A stretch of DNA of 64,000 nucleotides from Mycolicibacterium poriferae (GTDB lineage Bacteria; Actinomycetota; Actinomycetes; Mycobacteriales; Mycobacteriaceae). This document shows, one piece after another, positions 50,593 to 59,896 of the stretch. Location of the stretch: contig NZ_AP022570.1 of assembly GCF_010728325.1 (NCBI RefSeq), positions 4,960,001-5,024,000 on the forward strand. Direction: 5' to 3'. The position numbers were made by a program, and so were the translations under genes. Under the pieces are notes generated by a model that searched no databases, was not told where the DNA came from, and was given only the letters and a program-made list of their open reading frames with translations. Each line of letters opens with the position of its first letter. Position 1 is the stretch's first letter.

Positions 50593-51516
50593 ATGACAGA
50601 CAAGACCACAGCCCCAGCCACTCATCAGACCGAAGAGGAGGAGCGGCCCGCCGTCCAGGCACTGCCCTCGGTCGAAGAGACCGCGCGCGAATCACGCGAA
50701 CAGCGCGGCGAGCCGCAGAGCGAGACCGAGCGCGAAACACTCTTCGCGGTCGATGATCTCACCGTTCGCTACGGTAAGAAACCGGCGGTCGAGGATGTCA
50801 CCTTCGACATCTACAAGAACAACATCACCGCGCTGATCGGGCCGTCGGGATGCGGCAAGAGCACGCTGATCCGGTGCTTCAACCGGATGAACGACCTCAT
50901 CCCGGCCGCGAGCATCGAGGGCCACATCCGCTATCACGGTCAGGATCTCTACGACCCCGCTGTCGACGCCGTCGAGGTCCGCAAGCGCATCGGCATGGTG
51001 TTCCAGGCGCCCAACCCGTTCCCCAAGTCGATCTTCGAGAACATCGCCTTCGGCCCACGGGTGCTGGGGACCAAGAAGAAAAGCGACCTCGACGACATCG
51101 TCGAGGAGGCCCTCACCCGGGCCGCGCTGTGGGACGACGTCAAGGACCGGTTGGACGACAACGCGTACGGCATGTCCGGCGGCCAGCAGCAGCGGTTGTG
51201 CATCGCGCGGTCGATCGCCACCAAGCCCGACGTGGTGCTGATGGACGAACCCTGCTCGGCGTTGGACCCGATCTCCACCGGCAAGATCGAAGATCTGATG
51301 ATGGAGCTGAAGAAGGACTACTCGATCATCGTCGTGACGCACAACATGCAGCAGGCTGCGCGGGTTTCGGACATGACCGCGTTCCTGATGGTTCAGCTCG
51401 ACGATGACGAGGAAAACCCTCGGGGGCGCCTTGTCGAGTACAACCAGACGGACAAGATCTTCACCAACCCCGCCGACGAACGCACCGAGCAGTACGTCTC
51501 CGGTCGGGTGGGCTGA
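50593..51516 (+). CDS. pstB: Phosphate ABC transporter ATPase PstB with N-terminal acidic extension
   Basis: A 307-residue ATP-binding subunit. Walker A GPSGCGKS is at 83-90, the signature [13 protein letters not shown] and Walker [14 protein letters not shown] follow, then the switch His in VTHNMQQA. Usual PstB proteins are about 255-260 residues; here about 48 extra residues precede the ATPase core (rich in Glu, Thr, Arg and Gln), likely disordered. No phoU gene follows on this strand; the next gene is an antiporter on the other strand. Confidence 0.94.
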   Translation: MTDKTTAPATHQTEEEERPAVQALPSVEETARESREQRGEPQSETERETLFAVDDLTVRYGKKPAVEDVTFDIYKNNITALIGPSGCGKSTLIRCFNRMNDLIPAASIEGHIRYHGQDLYDPAVDAVEVRKRIGMVFQAPNPFPKSIFENIAFGPRVLGTKKKSDLDDIVEEALTRAALWDDVKDRLDDNAYGMSGGQQQRLCIARSIATKPDVVLMDEPCSALDPISTGKIEDLMMELKKDYSIIVVTHNMQQAARVSDMTAFLMVQLDDDEENPRGRLVEYNQTDKIFTNPADERTEQYVSGRVG

Positions 51517-51525
51517 CCTCGGCGG

Positions 51526-52782
51526 TCAATGCTTTTGCGGTGCAGCGGTTTCCGTGGTGCGGTCGTTGTGGCTGGCCAGCCACTTGCTCAGGGGTACAGT
51601 CGACAGACCGTGCAGCACCACGGATACCGCGATCGCAAACGAGACGTAGACGAAGACCCGCTCGTCACCCAATCGACTCGAGGCGTCCATCGCGTAGTAC
51701 AGCGCTGACACACCGATAGGTCCGAACCAGCTCATGAACGCGAGCTCCTGGCGGGTGTGCAGGTTGCGGTAGGCGGGGCTGACCAGCCACACCGCAACGA
51801 CGCGGCGCACGAACACCGCGGCGGCGAGCCCGAGCAGCAACACCGGACTCATATGGGCCCACTCCCCGAGCGGGAGGAACACCCCCAGCAGCAGGAACAG
51901 CGGGATCATCAGCAGCCGCGTCAATGCGTCGGCGACGGTGTCCTGCACCTCCTCGGCCGACTGCTGCACCACCTGTCCGAACACCGCCGCAGTGATGAAC
52001 ACCCCGAGGATGCCGTCGGTTCCGATCAGTTTGAGCAGACCCAGCATGAACAGCCCGATCGGGATGGCGATGATGAGCAGGCTGCCCTGGTCGATGTAGC
52101 CGCGGTCCCGGCAGACGATGTAGGCCTTCCCGAACAGATACCCGGCCAGCGCCGCCAGCACCGCGGCGCCGAGCACCTTCCACAGCACCACATCGACCAG
52201 CCACTGCGTCCACGCCTGGCCGGTGGGTGCCACCGTCAACAGCAGCAACGGCAGCATCACGAACAGGAAGCCGAGGCCGTCGTTGACGCCACTCTCACCG
52301 GACAGGTTGAAGCGAACCCGGTCCGGCACATATTTTTCGGCGTTGACGCCGGTGACGACCGGCGTGGTGGTGATCGGATCGGTCGGGGTCAGCATCGCAC
52401 CGACCAGCAGCGCAAGGGTCAACGGCACTCCCACCGCGAGCAGGAGACCGGCCGCCGTCAACCACATCACCGCCATGCCGGCGCCGATGATGCCGGCGAT
52501 CCAGCGCCAGTTCCGTCTCCAGTATCCGTGCGGGAGCCGTAACGCCACGCCGACCAGTCCCACTCCGAGCGCAATGCGCGATCCTTCGGTCAGCAGCGGG
52601 TCGCGGTATTCGGCGAGCCGGTCGAAGGGAAGCGCGTCGAGGGCGTGCGGACCGATGGCCGCGCCGATCACGACCGCCAGCAGCGGGGCGGGCAGGCTCC
52701 ATGAGCTCAGCCGCTCCGAGAGCAGCACCAGGACCAACACCACGCCGGCGCCCACCACGAGGGCGACATTCACCAAGTTCAC
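51526..52782 (-). CDS. Cation:proton antiporter (CPA1/NhaP type)
   Basis: A membrane protein of about 418 residues with around 12 helices and Na+/H+ antiporter motifs: LVGAMLTPTDPITTTPVV (the TPTDP region) and NLSGESGVNDGLGFLFV with the ion-binding Asp. There is no cytoplasmic C-terminal regulatory domain. GTG 52782 is taken as the start because of TGAGG upstream; a GTG at 52809 would add nine residues. Probably exchanges Na+ or K+ for protons. Convergent with pstB. Confidence 0.9.
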   Translation of the reverse strand: MNLVNVALVVGAGVVLVLVLLSERLSSWSLPAPLLAVVIGAAIGPHALDALPFDRLAEYRDPLLTEGSRIALGVGLVGVALRLPHGYWRRNWRWIAGIIGAGMAVMWLTAAGLLLAVGVPLTLALLVGAMLTPTDPITTTPVVTGVNAEKYVPDRVRFNLSGESGVNDGLGFLFVMLPLLLLTVAPTGQAWTQWLVDVVLWKVLGAAVLAALAGYLFGKAYIVCRDRGYIDQGSLLIIAIPIGLFMLGLLKLIGTDGILGVFITAAVFGQVVQQSAEEVQDTVADALTRLLMIPLFLLLGVFLPLGEWAHMSPVLLLGLAAAVFVRRVVAVWLVSPAYRNLHTRQELAFMSWFGPIGVSALYYAMDASSRLGDERVFVYVSFAIAVSVVLHGLSTVPLSKWLASHNDRTTETAAPQKH

Positions 52783-52945
52783 GACTGCCTCAACTCGTCG
52801 TCTGCTCACACATCCGTGTTCGCGTTTCCCGCTGGCTGTGGCCGCCTAAACGCTACGGCGATCACACCAGCAGCCGGGACGCGGCGGGCTGCTCGACGTC
52901 GTCCGCTGTTTGACTGCGCTGGTCAGTGGATAGACCGCTAGCAGC

Positions 52946-54550
52946 ATGGATGAGAAAGCCGCGACTCGGGACGAGCTCCACCACACCGCCAAGGCGTTGG
53001 GGCTCGATCTTCCGGCGAAAGCCACCAAAGGCGAGATTCTCGAAGTACTGGCAAGTCCGTCGGCGCGGCAGGAGCCCGACGGTCACCGGGAGGACGGGCA
53101 CGACGGCGCGGACGATGGCGCCGAAGAGACGGACGCCGGAGGGCGGGTCTCAGCTCGCCCGGACGATGTGTCCAGCCGCGACGGTCAGCCGCGGATCGCC
53201 TCGCAGATGGAGGCTTTTCGCGTCCTCGCGCAGGCGCGCGCCGAGGGCCAGATGGTGCCGCTGCCGCGCATGCTGACGGGAAATGACCGGCGAATGCACG
53301 TGCGGCAGACGATCCGTGAAGACCATCAGCTGCGCATCGCCCGACACAACGAGGAAGCGTTCGGCAAGTTCGACAAGCTCGCGTCGTCGCGGTTCTCGTT
53401 CTTCCGTGGGACCGCCCTGTTGTTCTACCGGGATATGGCGGGTGACGACTCGTGGATGCCGACGGTGCTGGCAGCCGGCGATGTCCATCCGGAGAATTTC
53501 GGCGTCATGCCCAACGCCGACAACGTCCCGATCTTCGGCATCAACGACTACGACGAGGTCTTCTACGCCCCCTTCACCTGGGACCTCAAACGCGGCGCGA
53601 CAGGCTTCCTGATCGCGGCCGACGAGATCGGCGACCACGGCAGCGGCAAGCGCCGCAAGATCGCGCGGTCGTTCGTGCGCGGCTACGCCGACAAGGTCAA
53701 TGTCTATGCCGCTGACAACACCGAGGAGTCGGCCGACCTCCGCCGCGACAACGCCCCGAAGCTCATCGCCGACCTGTTCGACGACGCCACCTCGGGCGGC
53801 CGGGCCAAGTGGCTGACGAAGAAGTACTACAACGAGAACAAGACCGGCTTCCGCGCCAGCAAGAAGCTGGTGCCCATCACCAGCCGTCGCGACGAATTCC
53901 AAGAGCTGATCGACCGGTACGTCGCCGAATCCGAGCTGGTGGTGCCCCCACGTGCTGGGACGATGCGCGTCAAAGACGTCGCCGAGCGACGCGGCCAGGG
54001 CACAGCGTCGCTGGGGCTCGTGCGCTATTACGTGATGATCGAAGGGCCCCACGCCGACGCCTCCGATGATCTGCTGCTGGAGTTCAAGCAGGCCCGCCGT
54101 TCCGCGCTGGACGGCCTCGTACCGCACTCCGAGCACGTCGTCGACGGCAACGCCGACCGCGTCGTGCACGGTCAGCGCGTCCAGTTGGTCAGCGGGGACG
54201 TGTTCTACGGCAGCATCAAGCACCGCGGTATCAGCTTCCTGGTGCGGGAGCGGTCGTGGTTCCGCGACGACATCGACCTCGATGATCTGTCGTTCACGAA
54301 GTGGTGCGAGTACGCCCGGATCTGCGGCGAGGTGCTCGCCCAGGCGCACGCACTGTCCGACGAGTCCGGCCTGCTGGACCACGACGTCGAACCGGACATC
54401 GTCGACGCCATGGGGGTCCCCGACCTTTTCGTCGACGACATCGTGCGCTACGCCGAGGAAGCCGACGAGCGATGCCGGCGTGACCACGATGGTTTCCGTG
54501 CCGATCACGAGCTGGGCGCCTTCCGCCGCATCGATCTGGTCTACCGCTGA
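52946..54550 (+). CDS. DUF2252 protein with N-terminal SAP/HeH-like motif
   Basis: A 534-residue soluble protein. Residues 1-35 (TRDELHHTAKALGL, ATKGEILEVLA) resemble HeH/SAP-type nucleic-acid-binding helices, and about 50 acidic residues follow. The main domain is DUF2252, a kinase-like fold, with LAAGDVHPENFGVM (the HxxN-type catalytic loop), FGINDYDEVFYAPFTWDLKR and YYVMIEG. Substrate unknown. A weak SigF-like promoter (GTTT, 16 nt, GGATAG) lies about 25 bp before the ATG. Confidence 0.85.
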   Translation: MDEKAATRDELHHTAKALGLDLPAKATKGEILEVLASPSARQEPDGHREDGHDGADDGAEETDAGGRVSARPDDVSSRDGQPRIASQMEAFRVLAQARAEGQMVPLPRMLTGNDRRMHVRQTIREDHQLRIARHNEEAFGKFDKLASSRFSFFRGTALLFYRDMAGDDSWMPTVLAAGDVHPENFGVMPNADNVPIFGINDYDEVFYAPFTWDLKRGATGFLIAADEIGDHGSGKRRKIARSFVRGYADKVNVYAADNTEESADLRRDNAPKLIADLFDDATSGGRAKWLTKKYYNENKTGFRASKKLVPITSRRDEFQELIDRYVAESELVVPPRAGTMRVKDVAERRGQGTASLGLVRYYVMIEGPHADASDDLLLEFKQARRSALDGLVPHSEHVVDGNADRVVHGQRVQLVSGDVFYGSIKHRGISFLVRERSWFRDDIDLDDLSFTKWCEYARICGEVLAQAHALSDESGLLDHDVEPDIVDAMGVPDLFVDDIVRYAEEADERCRRDHDGFRADHELGAFRRIDLVYR

Positions 54551-54611
54551 GGGTGGTGTTTGGGCCTCCGATGTCGGGGCACGCGCAGCGACATGACGCG
54601 GAGAACCGATC

Positions 54612-55631
54612 GTGGTTGAGTCGTTGACCACCAACCTGCTCGTCTTCGTCGTCGCGGCAGGGCTGATCGGCGGCGGCGGCGTGCTGCTGACCCGACGGGC
54701 TGAGGAGATCGCCAAGATCACCGGCCTGGGTGACCTGCTCACGGGGGCGATCTTGATCGGCGCGGTCACATCACTGTCGGGTTCGATCATGTCGGTATCG
54801 GCCACGTGGAACGGCGACGCTTCGCTGGCGGTGAGCAATGCCGTCGGCGGGATCGCCGTGCAGACCACGTTCCTGGCGATCGCCGACATGACGTACCGCC
54901 GGGCCAACCTGGAGCATGCCGCTGCGTCCGAGCCGAACCTGCTGCAGGGTGTGGTCTTGGTCGGTCTGCTCGCGCTGCCGCTGTTCGCCATGGCGTTGCC
55001 GGGGCTGGGAAGCCACGGCATCCATCCGGTGTCAGTGCTGATCGTGGCGGGATACGTGCTTGGCCTGCGGCTGACGCGCGGCGCCGAACGAGCGCCGATG
55101 TGGCAACCGCGACTGACGTCGGAGACACCCCCGGAGAAGGCCGCGGACGAAACGCCGCCGCTGAGTGTCGTGCAGACCTGGCTCAGCTTCATCGCCCTCG
55201 CAGCGTTGGTCTCGGTGTGCGGCTGGGTGCTGTCCCAGGTCGCGCCGACGTTGTCGGCGCAGGTCGGTATGGATCAGTCCCTGATGGGCGGGATCTTCAC
55301 CGCCACTGCGACATCGCTGCCCGAACTGGTGGTCGCCGTCACGGCTGTGCGCCGTGGGTCGCTGTCATTGGCGGTCGGCGACATCCTCGGCGGCAACTCC
55401 TACGACCTGCTGATCTTGGTGGTTTTGGACGCCGTATACCGGGACGGCACAATCTATTCAGCGGTCGGGCCTGCGGAAATGGCCTGGGTGGTGCTGTCGA
55501 TCGTGCTGGTGTCGACGCTGATGCTGGGATTGCTCCGCCGCCAGAAGCACGGGGTGGGCAACGTCGGCTTCGAAACGGTCCTGATGCTCGCTCTGTACGC
55601 CGGCGGCGTCGCGGCCATCACGCTGTCCTGA
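54612..55631 (+). CDS. Sodium/calcium exchanger-like (CaCA) membrane protein
   Basis: A 339-residue protein with about ten helices in two inverted halves. The second alpha-repeat is canonical: ATATSLPELVVAVTAVRRG then AVGDILGGNSYDLLIL. The first is degenerate: GAVTSLSGSIMSVSATWNGD then AVSNAVGGIAVQ, so the Glu and Pro that bind the cation are missing there. It may be a divergent exchanger with altered ion use. The GTG start lies 61 bp after the DUF2252 gene. Confidence 0.85.
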   Translation: MVESLTTNLLVFVVAAGLIGGGGVLLTRRAEEIAKITGLGDLLTGAILIGAVTSLSGSIMSVSATWNGDASLAVSNAVGGIAVQTTFLAIADMTYRRANLEHAAASEPNLLQGVVLVGLLALPLFAMALPGLGSHGIHPVSVLIVAGYVLGLRLTRGAERAPMWQPRLTSETPPEKAADETPPLSVVQTWLSFIALAALVSVCGWVLSQVAPTLSAQVGMDQSLMGGIFTATATSLPELVVAVTAVRRGSLSLAVGDILGGNSYDLLILVVLDAVYRDGTIYSAVGPAEMAWVVLSIVLVSTLMLGLLRRQKHGVGNVGFETVLMLALYAGGVAAITLS

Positions 55632-55687
55632 TCTCGCCGCGCGCATTGTCTGCACCGAATTCCACCATGTGGCGGCGTCGGCATGCC

Positions 55688-57040
55688 ATGGTGGCAATCG
55701 TGCGTCCACCGAGTTTGCCCTCTCCTCCACTGATGGCCCCGTTGTTCGGAGGCCTCTATGCCGCGGCGTACGGGGTCGGCGGTCAGCCGCTGGTGCGCCG
55801 ACTGGTGCAGAACTACGGCCCGGTGATCGCACTGCCCGTCCTCGGCTACGGCCGCGTCGTCGCCGTCGCAGACCCCGCCCTCGCCAAGCAGGTGTTCACC
55901 GCCAAACCCGATGTGCTGCTGGGCGGTGAAGGGGTAGGACCGGCCGCTGCGATCTACGGTCGCCGGTCGATGTTCGTGCTGGAGGAACCGGAACATCTGC
56001 GGCGGCGCAAGCTGCTCACCCCGCCGCTGCACGGAGACATCCTGCGGAGCTACGTCCCGGCCATCGAGGCCGCAACCCAGGCGGCGATGGCGTCCTGGCC
56101 GTCGGACTCACCGGTCCGGATGCTCGACGCCGGTCGCGACCTGACGCTCGATGTGATCGTGCAGGTGATCTTCGGGGTGCATGCGGCCGAGGACATCGAA
56201 CGGCTCGGAAAACCGTTCGCAGACCTGCTGGACTTGGCACTGTCCACCGAGACCCCGATTCGTTACGCGGCGCGCCGGCTCGGAACCCTGCGTTCCTGGG
56301 GCACGCTGAGGGACGTCAATCGCAGGATCGACGACATTGTGCTGCCACTCATCGCCCGTCGGCGCGCGAACGCGGAGCGCGGTCGCGCCACCGACGTGCT
56401 GAGCATGCTGGTCGATGCGCGCGGAGAGGACGGCGATCAGCTGTCGGACAACGAGATTCGAGCTGATGTCATCACGCTCATGCTCGCTGGACACGAGACG
56501 ACGGCCACCACCCTGGCGTGGCTGGTGGACCTGCTGGCGCATCACCCCGACGTGCAGCGGCGTGTACGCGCCGAGATCGGCACCGGAGGTACCGATTACA
56601 CCGAGGCGGTGATCAACGAGACGCTGCGCTTGCGGCCGCCGGCACCGATCACCGGCAGGATGACCGCCGAGAAATATCGATTGGGCGACTACACGCTGCC
56701 GGCCGGAACACGGATCGTCCTGCTGCTCGACGCCATCAACCGTGACCCGGAGACTTACCCCGACCCAGACACGTTCGATCCCGAGCGTTTCGTCGGGACC
56801 CGTCCTAACCCCTACGGCTGGGTGCCCTTCGGCGGAGGAATCAAGCGCTGCATCGGCGCCAGCTTCTCGATGTGTGAGCTGACCACGATCCTGCACACCA
56901 TGCTCGCCCAGGCCGAACTCCGGCCCGCGAGCCGCCGACTGGAGTCGCCGGCCACGCACGCCGCCCCAGTCATCGTCCCGCGCCACGGTGCCCAGGTGTA
57001 CGTCAGTCCGCTGTCGCGTCCGATCGAGGCGTCGGCCTGA
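55688..57040 (+). CDS. Cytochrome P450
   Basis: A 450-residue P450 with the I-helix oxygen motif AGHETT (267-272), the ExxR motif ETLR (311-314), the DPERF region and heme-thiolate Cys388 in PFGGGIKRCIGASF. It resembles the CYP102/CYP4-like group of membrane-fatty-acid P450s more than sterol 27-hydroxylases, judged by the I-helix and Cys loop. The start ATG at 55688 gives MVAIVRPPSLPSPPLM; an ATG at 55666 is possible. No ferredoxin or reductase is adjacent. Its 3' end is part of a 50-bp duplication. Confidence 0.93.
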   Translation: MVAIVRPPSLPSPPLMAPLFGGLYAAAYGVGGQPLVRRLVQNYGPVIALPVLGYGRVVAVADPALAKQVFTAKPDVLLGGEGVGPAAAIYGRRSMFVLEEPEHLRRRKLLTPPLHGDILRSYVPAIEAATQAAMASWPSDSPVRMLDAGRDLTLDVIVQVIFGVHAAEDIERLGKPFADLLDLALSTETPIRYAARRLGTLRSWGTLRDVNRRIDDIVLPLIARRRANAERGRATDVLSMLVDARGEDGDQLSDNEIRADVITLMLAGHETTATTLAWLVDLLAHHPDVQRRVRAEIGTGGTDYTEAVINETLRLRPPAPITGRMTAEKYRLGDYTLPAGTRIVLLLDAINRDPETYPDPDTFDPERFVGTRPNPYGWVPFGGGIKRCIGASFSMCELTTILHTMLAQAELRPASRRLESPATHAAPVIVPRHGAQVYVSPLSRPIEASA

Positions 57041-57153
57041 ACAGGCACGCGGCGTTGCGGGTGGCGAGGTTGATCGAGGCGTCGGCCTGAACAGGCACGC
57101 GGCACCGAGCATGGCGAGGCCTTCGAGGCGTTGGCCTAGCTTGGCCCTGCGGC
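57022..57153. repeat. 50-bp-period duplication spanning the P450 stop codon
   Basis: A 32-bp sequence at 57022-57053 (last P450 codons and TGA) recurs exactly at 57072-57103, 50 bp away; a third degenerate copy follows at about 57121-57153. The flanking GGCGAGG also repeats. Confidence 0.85.
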
Positions 57154-57171
57154 GCCGGTCGCGCGCTGGCC

Positions 57172-58458
57172 CTATGCGGCGTTGAAGGTGATGAGGTCGA
57201 TGCTCAGTCCGTCTTCGATGATGCTGCGGCGGGTGACGGGGGTTCCGGGGGCTGGTGGGGCCAGGGAGTAGTAGGTCGCCCCGGTGGGGGTGGTGTAGGT
57301 GGCGGTGTGGGTGCCGTCGTCGTCGGTGGTGGTGACGGTCCAGCCGGGGGCGTCTTTGGCGTAGTTGCAGGTTTCACAGGTGCCCAGGCCGTTGCGTGCG
57401 CTGGTCGGCCCACCGTCGCGGTCGGGGGTGGCGTGGTCGCGGTGGCGGATCGGGGCGTCGCAGTAGGGGGTGCGGCAGGTTTGGTCGCGCACGTCGATGA
57501 ACCGGGCCAGCCCGGGCGGGAAGAACCGGGCCCGTGACTCCATCGCCACCAACTGTCCGGAGGTGGGGTGGCGGTAGAGGCGGCGCAGGGTGGCTTTGGC
57601 CTCGGTTTGGGCGGCGGTGGCGGCGTCGGCGAGCAGATGACGGGCCACCGCGGCCGGCACAGGGCCGTAGCCCTGCACCCAGGCGGGGCTGGTGTCGGCG
57701 CCGAACAAGGCGGTGTCAGCCATGACCAGGTTCAGCGCCACCGCCACCGGCGCGGTGGCGGACTCGCCGGTGGCGCGTTCGTAGAGGGTGTCGGCCATCA
57801 CCTGTCCGCGTGAGCGCCCGTCGCAGGTGAGGTCGGCTTGGCGTTTCAACGCCGCGTAGATGCCGACGCCCTGGGCCACGGGCAGCAGCGCGGTGACATA
57901 GACCATGGCATCAGGGGCCGGGCGGGTCCACACCGCCCGATCCGCGGGGGCTTTGCGGGCCCGCTCGACGACCGCGGCGGCATCCAACCGGGCGGCGATC
58001 TTCGCGGCTTCGGCGGTGATGCGCTGATTTCCCCACCCGGTCAGCCGGGTGGGGTCGGCGCACAACTCGGCGTCCAACTCAGCGCGGTGCTCGACACTCA
58101 AACAGGCCGACTCGCGCACGATCAGGGTGGCCCGCCACTCCGAGAGCACCCCGGCCTGCAGCGCGGCCAGGGTGTGGGGCATCTCGTGGGCCAGGGCCCG
58201 CGCGAGCCCCAGGTGGCGGGCCCCGCACGCCGGGGCGTCGCGCCGGGCCAGGGCGACCTCGCTGGCCAGGCCCCGCCCCCGCTTGGCGGCCGGAACCCCG
58301 GCGGTCTTCTCGGCGTCGGCGCGTTGGGCGGCCCACAGGGCGGTCGCGCGGGCTTGGGCGGCGGCCGCGGCGGATTTCAGGTGCTCGCAGCGCTCGATGA
58401 CGGCGCGCAGCTCAGCCTCCGACGCGCCAGGATCGACATCGAACAAACTTTCGAACAC
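57172..58458 (-). CDS. 13E12-type DUF222/HNH endonuclease protein
   Basis: A 428-residue protein of the mycobacterial 13E12 repeat family: an N-terminal DUF222 helical region (ALWAAQRADAEKTAG, ACGARHLGLARALAHEMP, RITAEAAKIAARLD) and a C-terminal HNH nuclease motif (CRTPYCDAPIRHRDHATP, GTCETCNYAKDAPGW) with the two zinc-type Cys pairs and catalytic His. GTG 58458 is preceded by TAGCGT at 7 nt, a leaderless arrangement, and a LexA-like box covers codons 2-7. Members are often damage-induced and may be mobile; the target is unknown. Confidence 0.88.
   Translation of the reverse strand: MFESLFDVDPGASEAELRAVIERCEHLKSAAAAAQARATALWAAQRADAEKTAGVPAAKRGRGLASEVALARRDAPACGARHLGLARALAHEMPHTLAALQAGVLSEWRATLIVRESACLSVEHRAELDAELCADPTRLTGWGNQRITAEAAKIAARLDAAAVVERARKAPADRAVWTRPAPDAMVYVTALLPVAQGVGIYAALKRQADLTCDGRSRGQVMADTLYERATGESATAPVAVALNLVMADTALFGADTSPAWVQGYGPVPAAVARHLLADAATAAQTEAKATLRRLYRHPTSGQLVAMESRARFFPPGLARFIDVRDQTCRTPYCDAPIRHRDHATPDRDGGPTSARNGLGTCETCNYAKDAPGWTVTTTDDDGTHTATYTTPTGATYYSLAPPAPGTPVTRRSIIEDGLSIDLITFNAA
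58439..58454. promoter_or_regulatory. LexA-like SOS box overlapping the HNH start
   Basis: TCGAAAGTTTGTTCGA (minus strand) matches the mycobacterial SOS consensus TCGAACRNNTGTTCGA with one mismatch. It covers positions +5 to +20 relative to the GTG, ideal for blocking a leaderless transcript. Confidence 0.6.
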
Positions 58459-58465
58459 AAAACCG

Positions 58466-58471
58466 ACGCTA
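58466..58471 (-). promoter_or_regulatory. -10 box of the leaderless HNH gene
   Basis: TAGCGT ends 7 nt before the GTG at 58458. Confidence 0.5.
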
Positions 58472-58561
58472 CACCCCGCCACCGACAAAACAGTGAGACG
58501 ACTCTTCCCTCCCAACCCGAAAGCGAGCATGATCGAGGGCACGACCCCCCGGGAGGGCGTG

Positions 58562-58819
58562 ATGCCAGACATCGCGTGGCCGCACAAATTCGACGCTGCG
58601 GCACTCGACGAAATCGCCTGGGGTTTCCTGTGCTCGGAATATGCCGGGCAGCAGAATTGGGACGCGCCTCTGGACCGCCGACTGGACACTTACCTTCGTC
58701 ACCGCCATCTCGATCACATCCTCAATGACGGCTCCGCCTACAGCGCGGTGCTCGACCGCGTGATGGCCAACTTCAGGCGTGCCCGACGCAGCGGCGTGCT
58801 CGGACCGCCCCATCGATGA
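58562..58819 (+). CDS. Small conserved-looking soluble protein
   Basis: An 85-residue protein starting MPDIAWPHKFDAAALDEI and ending in basic residues (RVMANFRRARRSGVLG). ATG 58562 has GGGAGG upstream; ATG 58529 would add 11 residues. It has no membrane segment and no known motif. It is divergent from the HNH gene and 42 bp before yihY. Codon use supports a real gene; function unknown. Confidence 0.6.
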   Translation: MPDIAWPHKFDAAALDEIAWGFLCSEYAGQQNWDAPLDRRLDTYLRHRHLDHILNDGSAYSAVLDRVMANFRRARRSGVLGPPHR

Positions 58820-58861
58820 CCGGCGATGCCCGGGGCGGCCTGGTCTCATAGGCTCGAGGCG

Positions 58862-59896
58862 ATGCTCTGGGAACGCGATCGGCGGCAACTGCAGGCTCGA
58901 CTGTCCCGACGCGTCCTGGCCGCCAAAACGAGACTCGAGCGCGAAGGCGCCGATCGCTTCGCGCAGCTGCCCCGCCCACTGCAGCAGGTCGCCAGGCTGA
59001 TCTGGCATACCGGCCGCGGGGCGATCGACGACCGGGTGCCCGGCCTCGCGGCCGAGGCAGCACTGTTCACGCTGATCTCGCTTCCAGCGTTGCTGCTGGC
59101 CCTCATCGGATCACTGGGTTTCGTCGCCGCCACGCTGGGGCCTGAGGGTACGCAGGAGTTCACCGAGCTGGTGCTCGGCATCCCGGAGTCCTTCCTGTCC
59201 GACCCGACCTATGCGGCGTACGAACGGGCGGTGAACACCGTGCTTGCCCAAACCCAAGGTCGGGTGGTCTCCATCAGCCTGGTGCTCAGCATCTGGACGG
59301 GATCCCGGGCGATCAATCGCTACCTCGAGACGATCACCATCGCCTACGGTGTCCCTCCGCGCTCGGGGTGGCGACGTCGACTGTTGGCGTTGGGCATGAC
59401 CCTCGGAGCAATGGTCGGCGCGGTGGCACTGCTGCCACCGATGGTATTCGGGCCGCGGCTTGTGGAATGGCTGGCCCCGGACGCTGTCGCGGATACCACG
59501 CTGCGTGTGCTCGATGTGATGTTCTGGCCCAGCGTCATCGTTCTTGTGCTTGCCGCTCTGGCCACGCTCTATCACGTCGGAGTGCCTTGGCAGACCCCCT
59601 GGCGCCGAGATCTGCCGGGAGCCGTTCTGGCGGTGGCGCTGTGGCTGATCGCGTCTGCAGGGTTGCGTGCGTACCTGACCATGAGCGCGAGCACGGACGC
59701 CGTGTTCAGTCAGCTGGCCGTTCCGATCGCCGTGGTCTTGTGGCTGTACCTCACCGCGTTCGCGGTGTTGCTCGGTGCCGAGTTCAATGCCGCCATCGAA
59801 CGAATGTGGCCGCACGACAGCTATCCCTGGCGGCTGCGCCAGTTGCGGAAACAGCTGATCACTCAGGCGAACGACGAGCAAGGAGACAGACCGTGA
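58862..59896 (+). CDS. YihY/BrkB-family membrane protein
   Basis: A 344-residue protein with a basic N-terminus and about six helices of the YihY/UPF0761 type: RVPGLAAEAALFTLISLPALLLALIG, SLVLSIWTGSRAINRYLE, LYHVGVPWQTPWRRDLPGAVLA and LYLTAFAVLLGAEFNAAIER. ATG 58862 is preceded by TAGGCT 7 nt upstream, implying leaderless translation. Homologues were once called ribonuclease BN or serum-resistance BrkB; actual function is not known. Its stop overlaps the DUF427 gene start (GTGA). Confidence 0.88.
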   Translation: MLWERDRRQLQARLSRRVLAAKTRLEREGADRFAQLPRPLQQVARLIWHTGRGAIDDRVPGLAAEAALFTLISLPALLLALIGSLGFVAATLGPEGTQEFTELVLGIPESFLSDPTYAAYERAVNTVLAQTQGRVVSISLVLSIWTGSRAINRYLETITIAYGVPPRSGWRRRLLALGMTLGAMVGAVALLPPMVFGPRLVEWLAPDAVADTTLRVLDVMFWPSVIVLVLAALATLYHVGVPWQTPWRRDLPGAVLAVALWLIASAGLRAYLTMSASTDAVFSQLAVPIAVVLWLYLTAFAVLLGAEFNAAIERMWPHDSYPWRLRQLRKQLITQANDEQGDRP

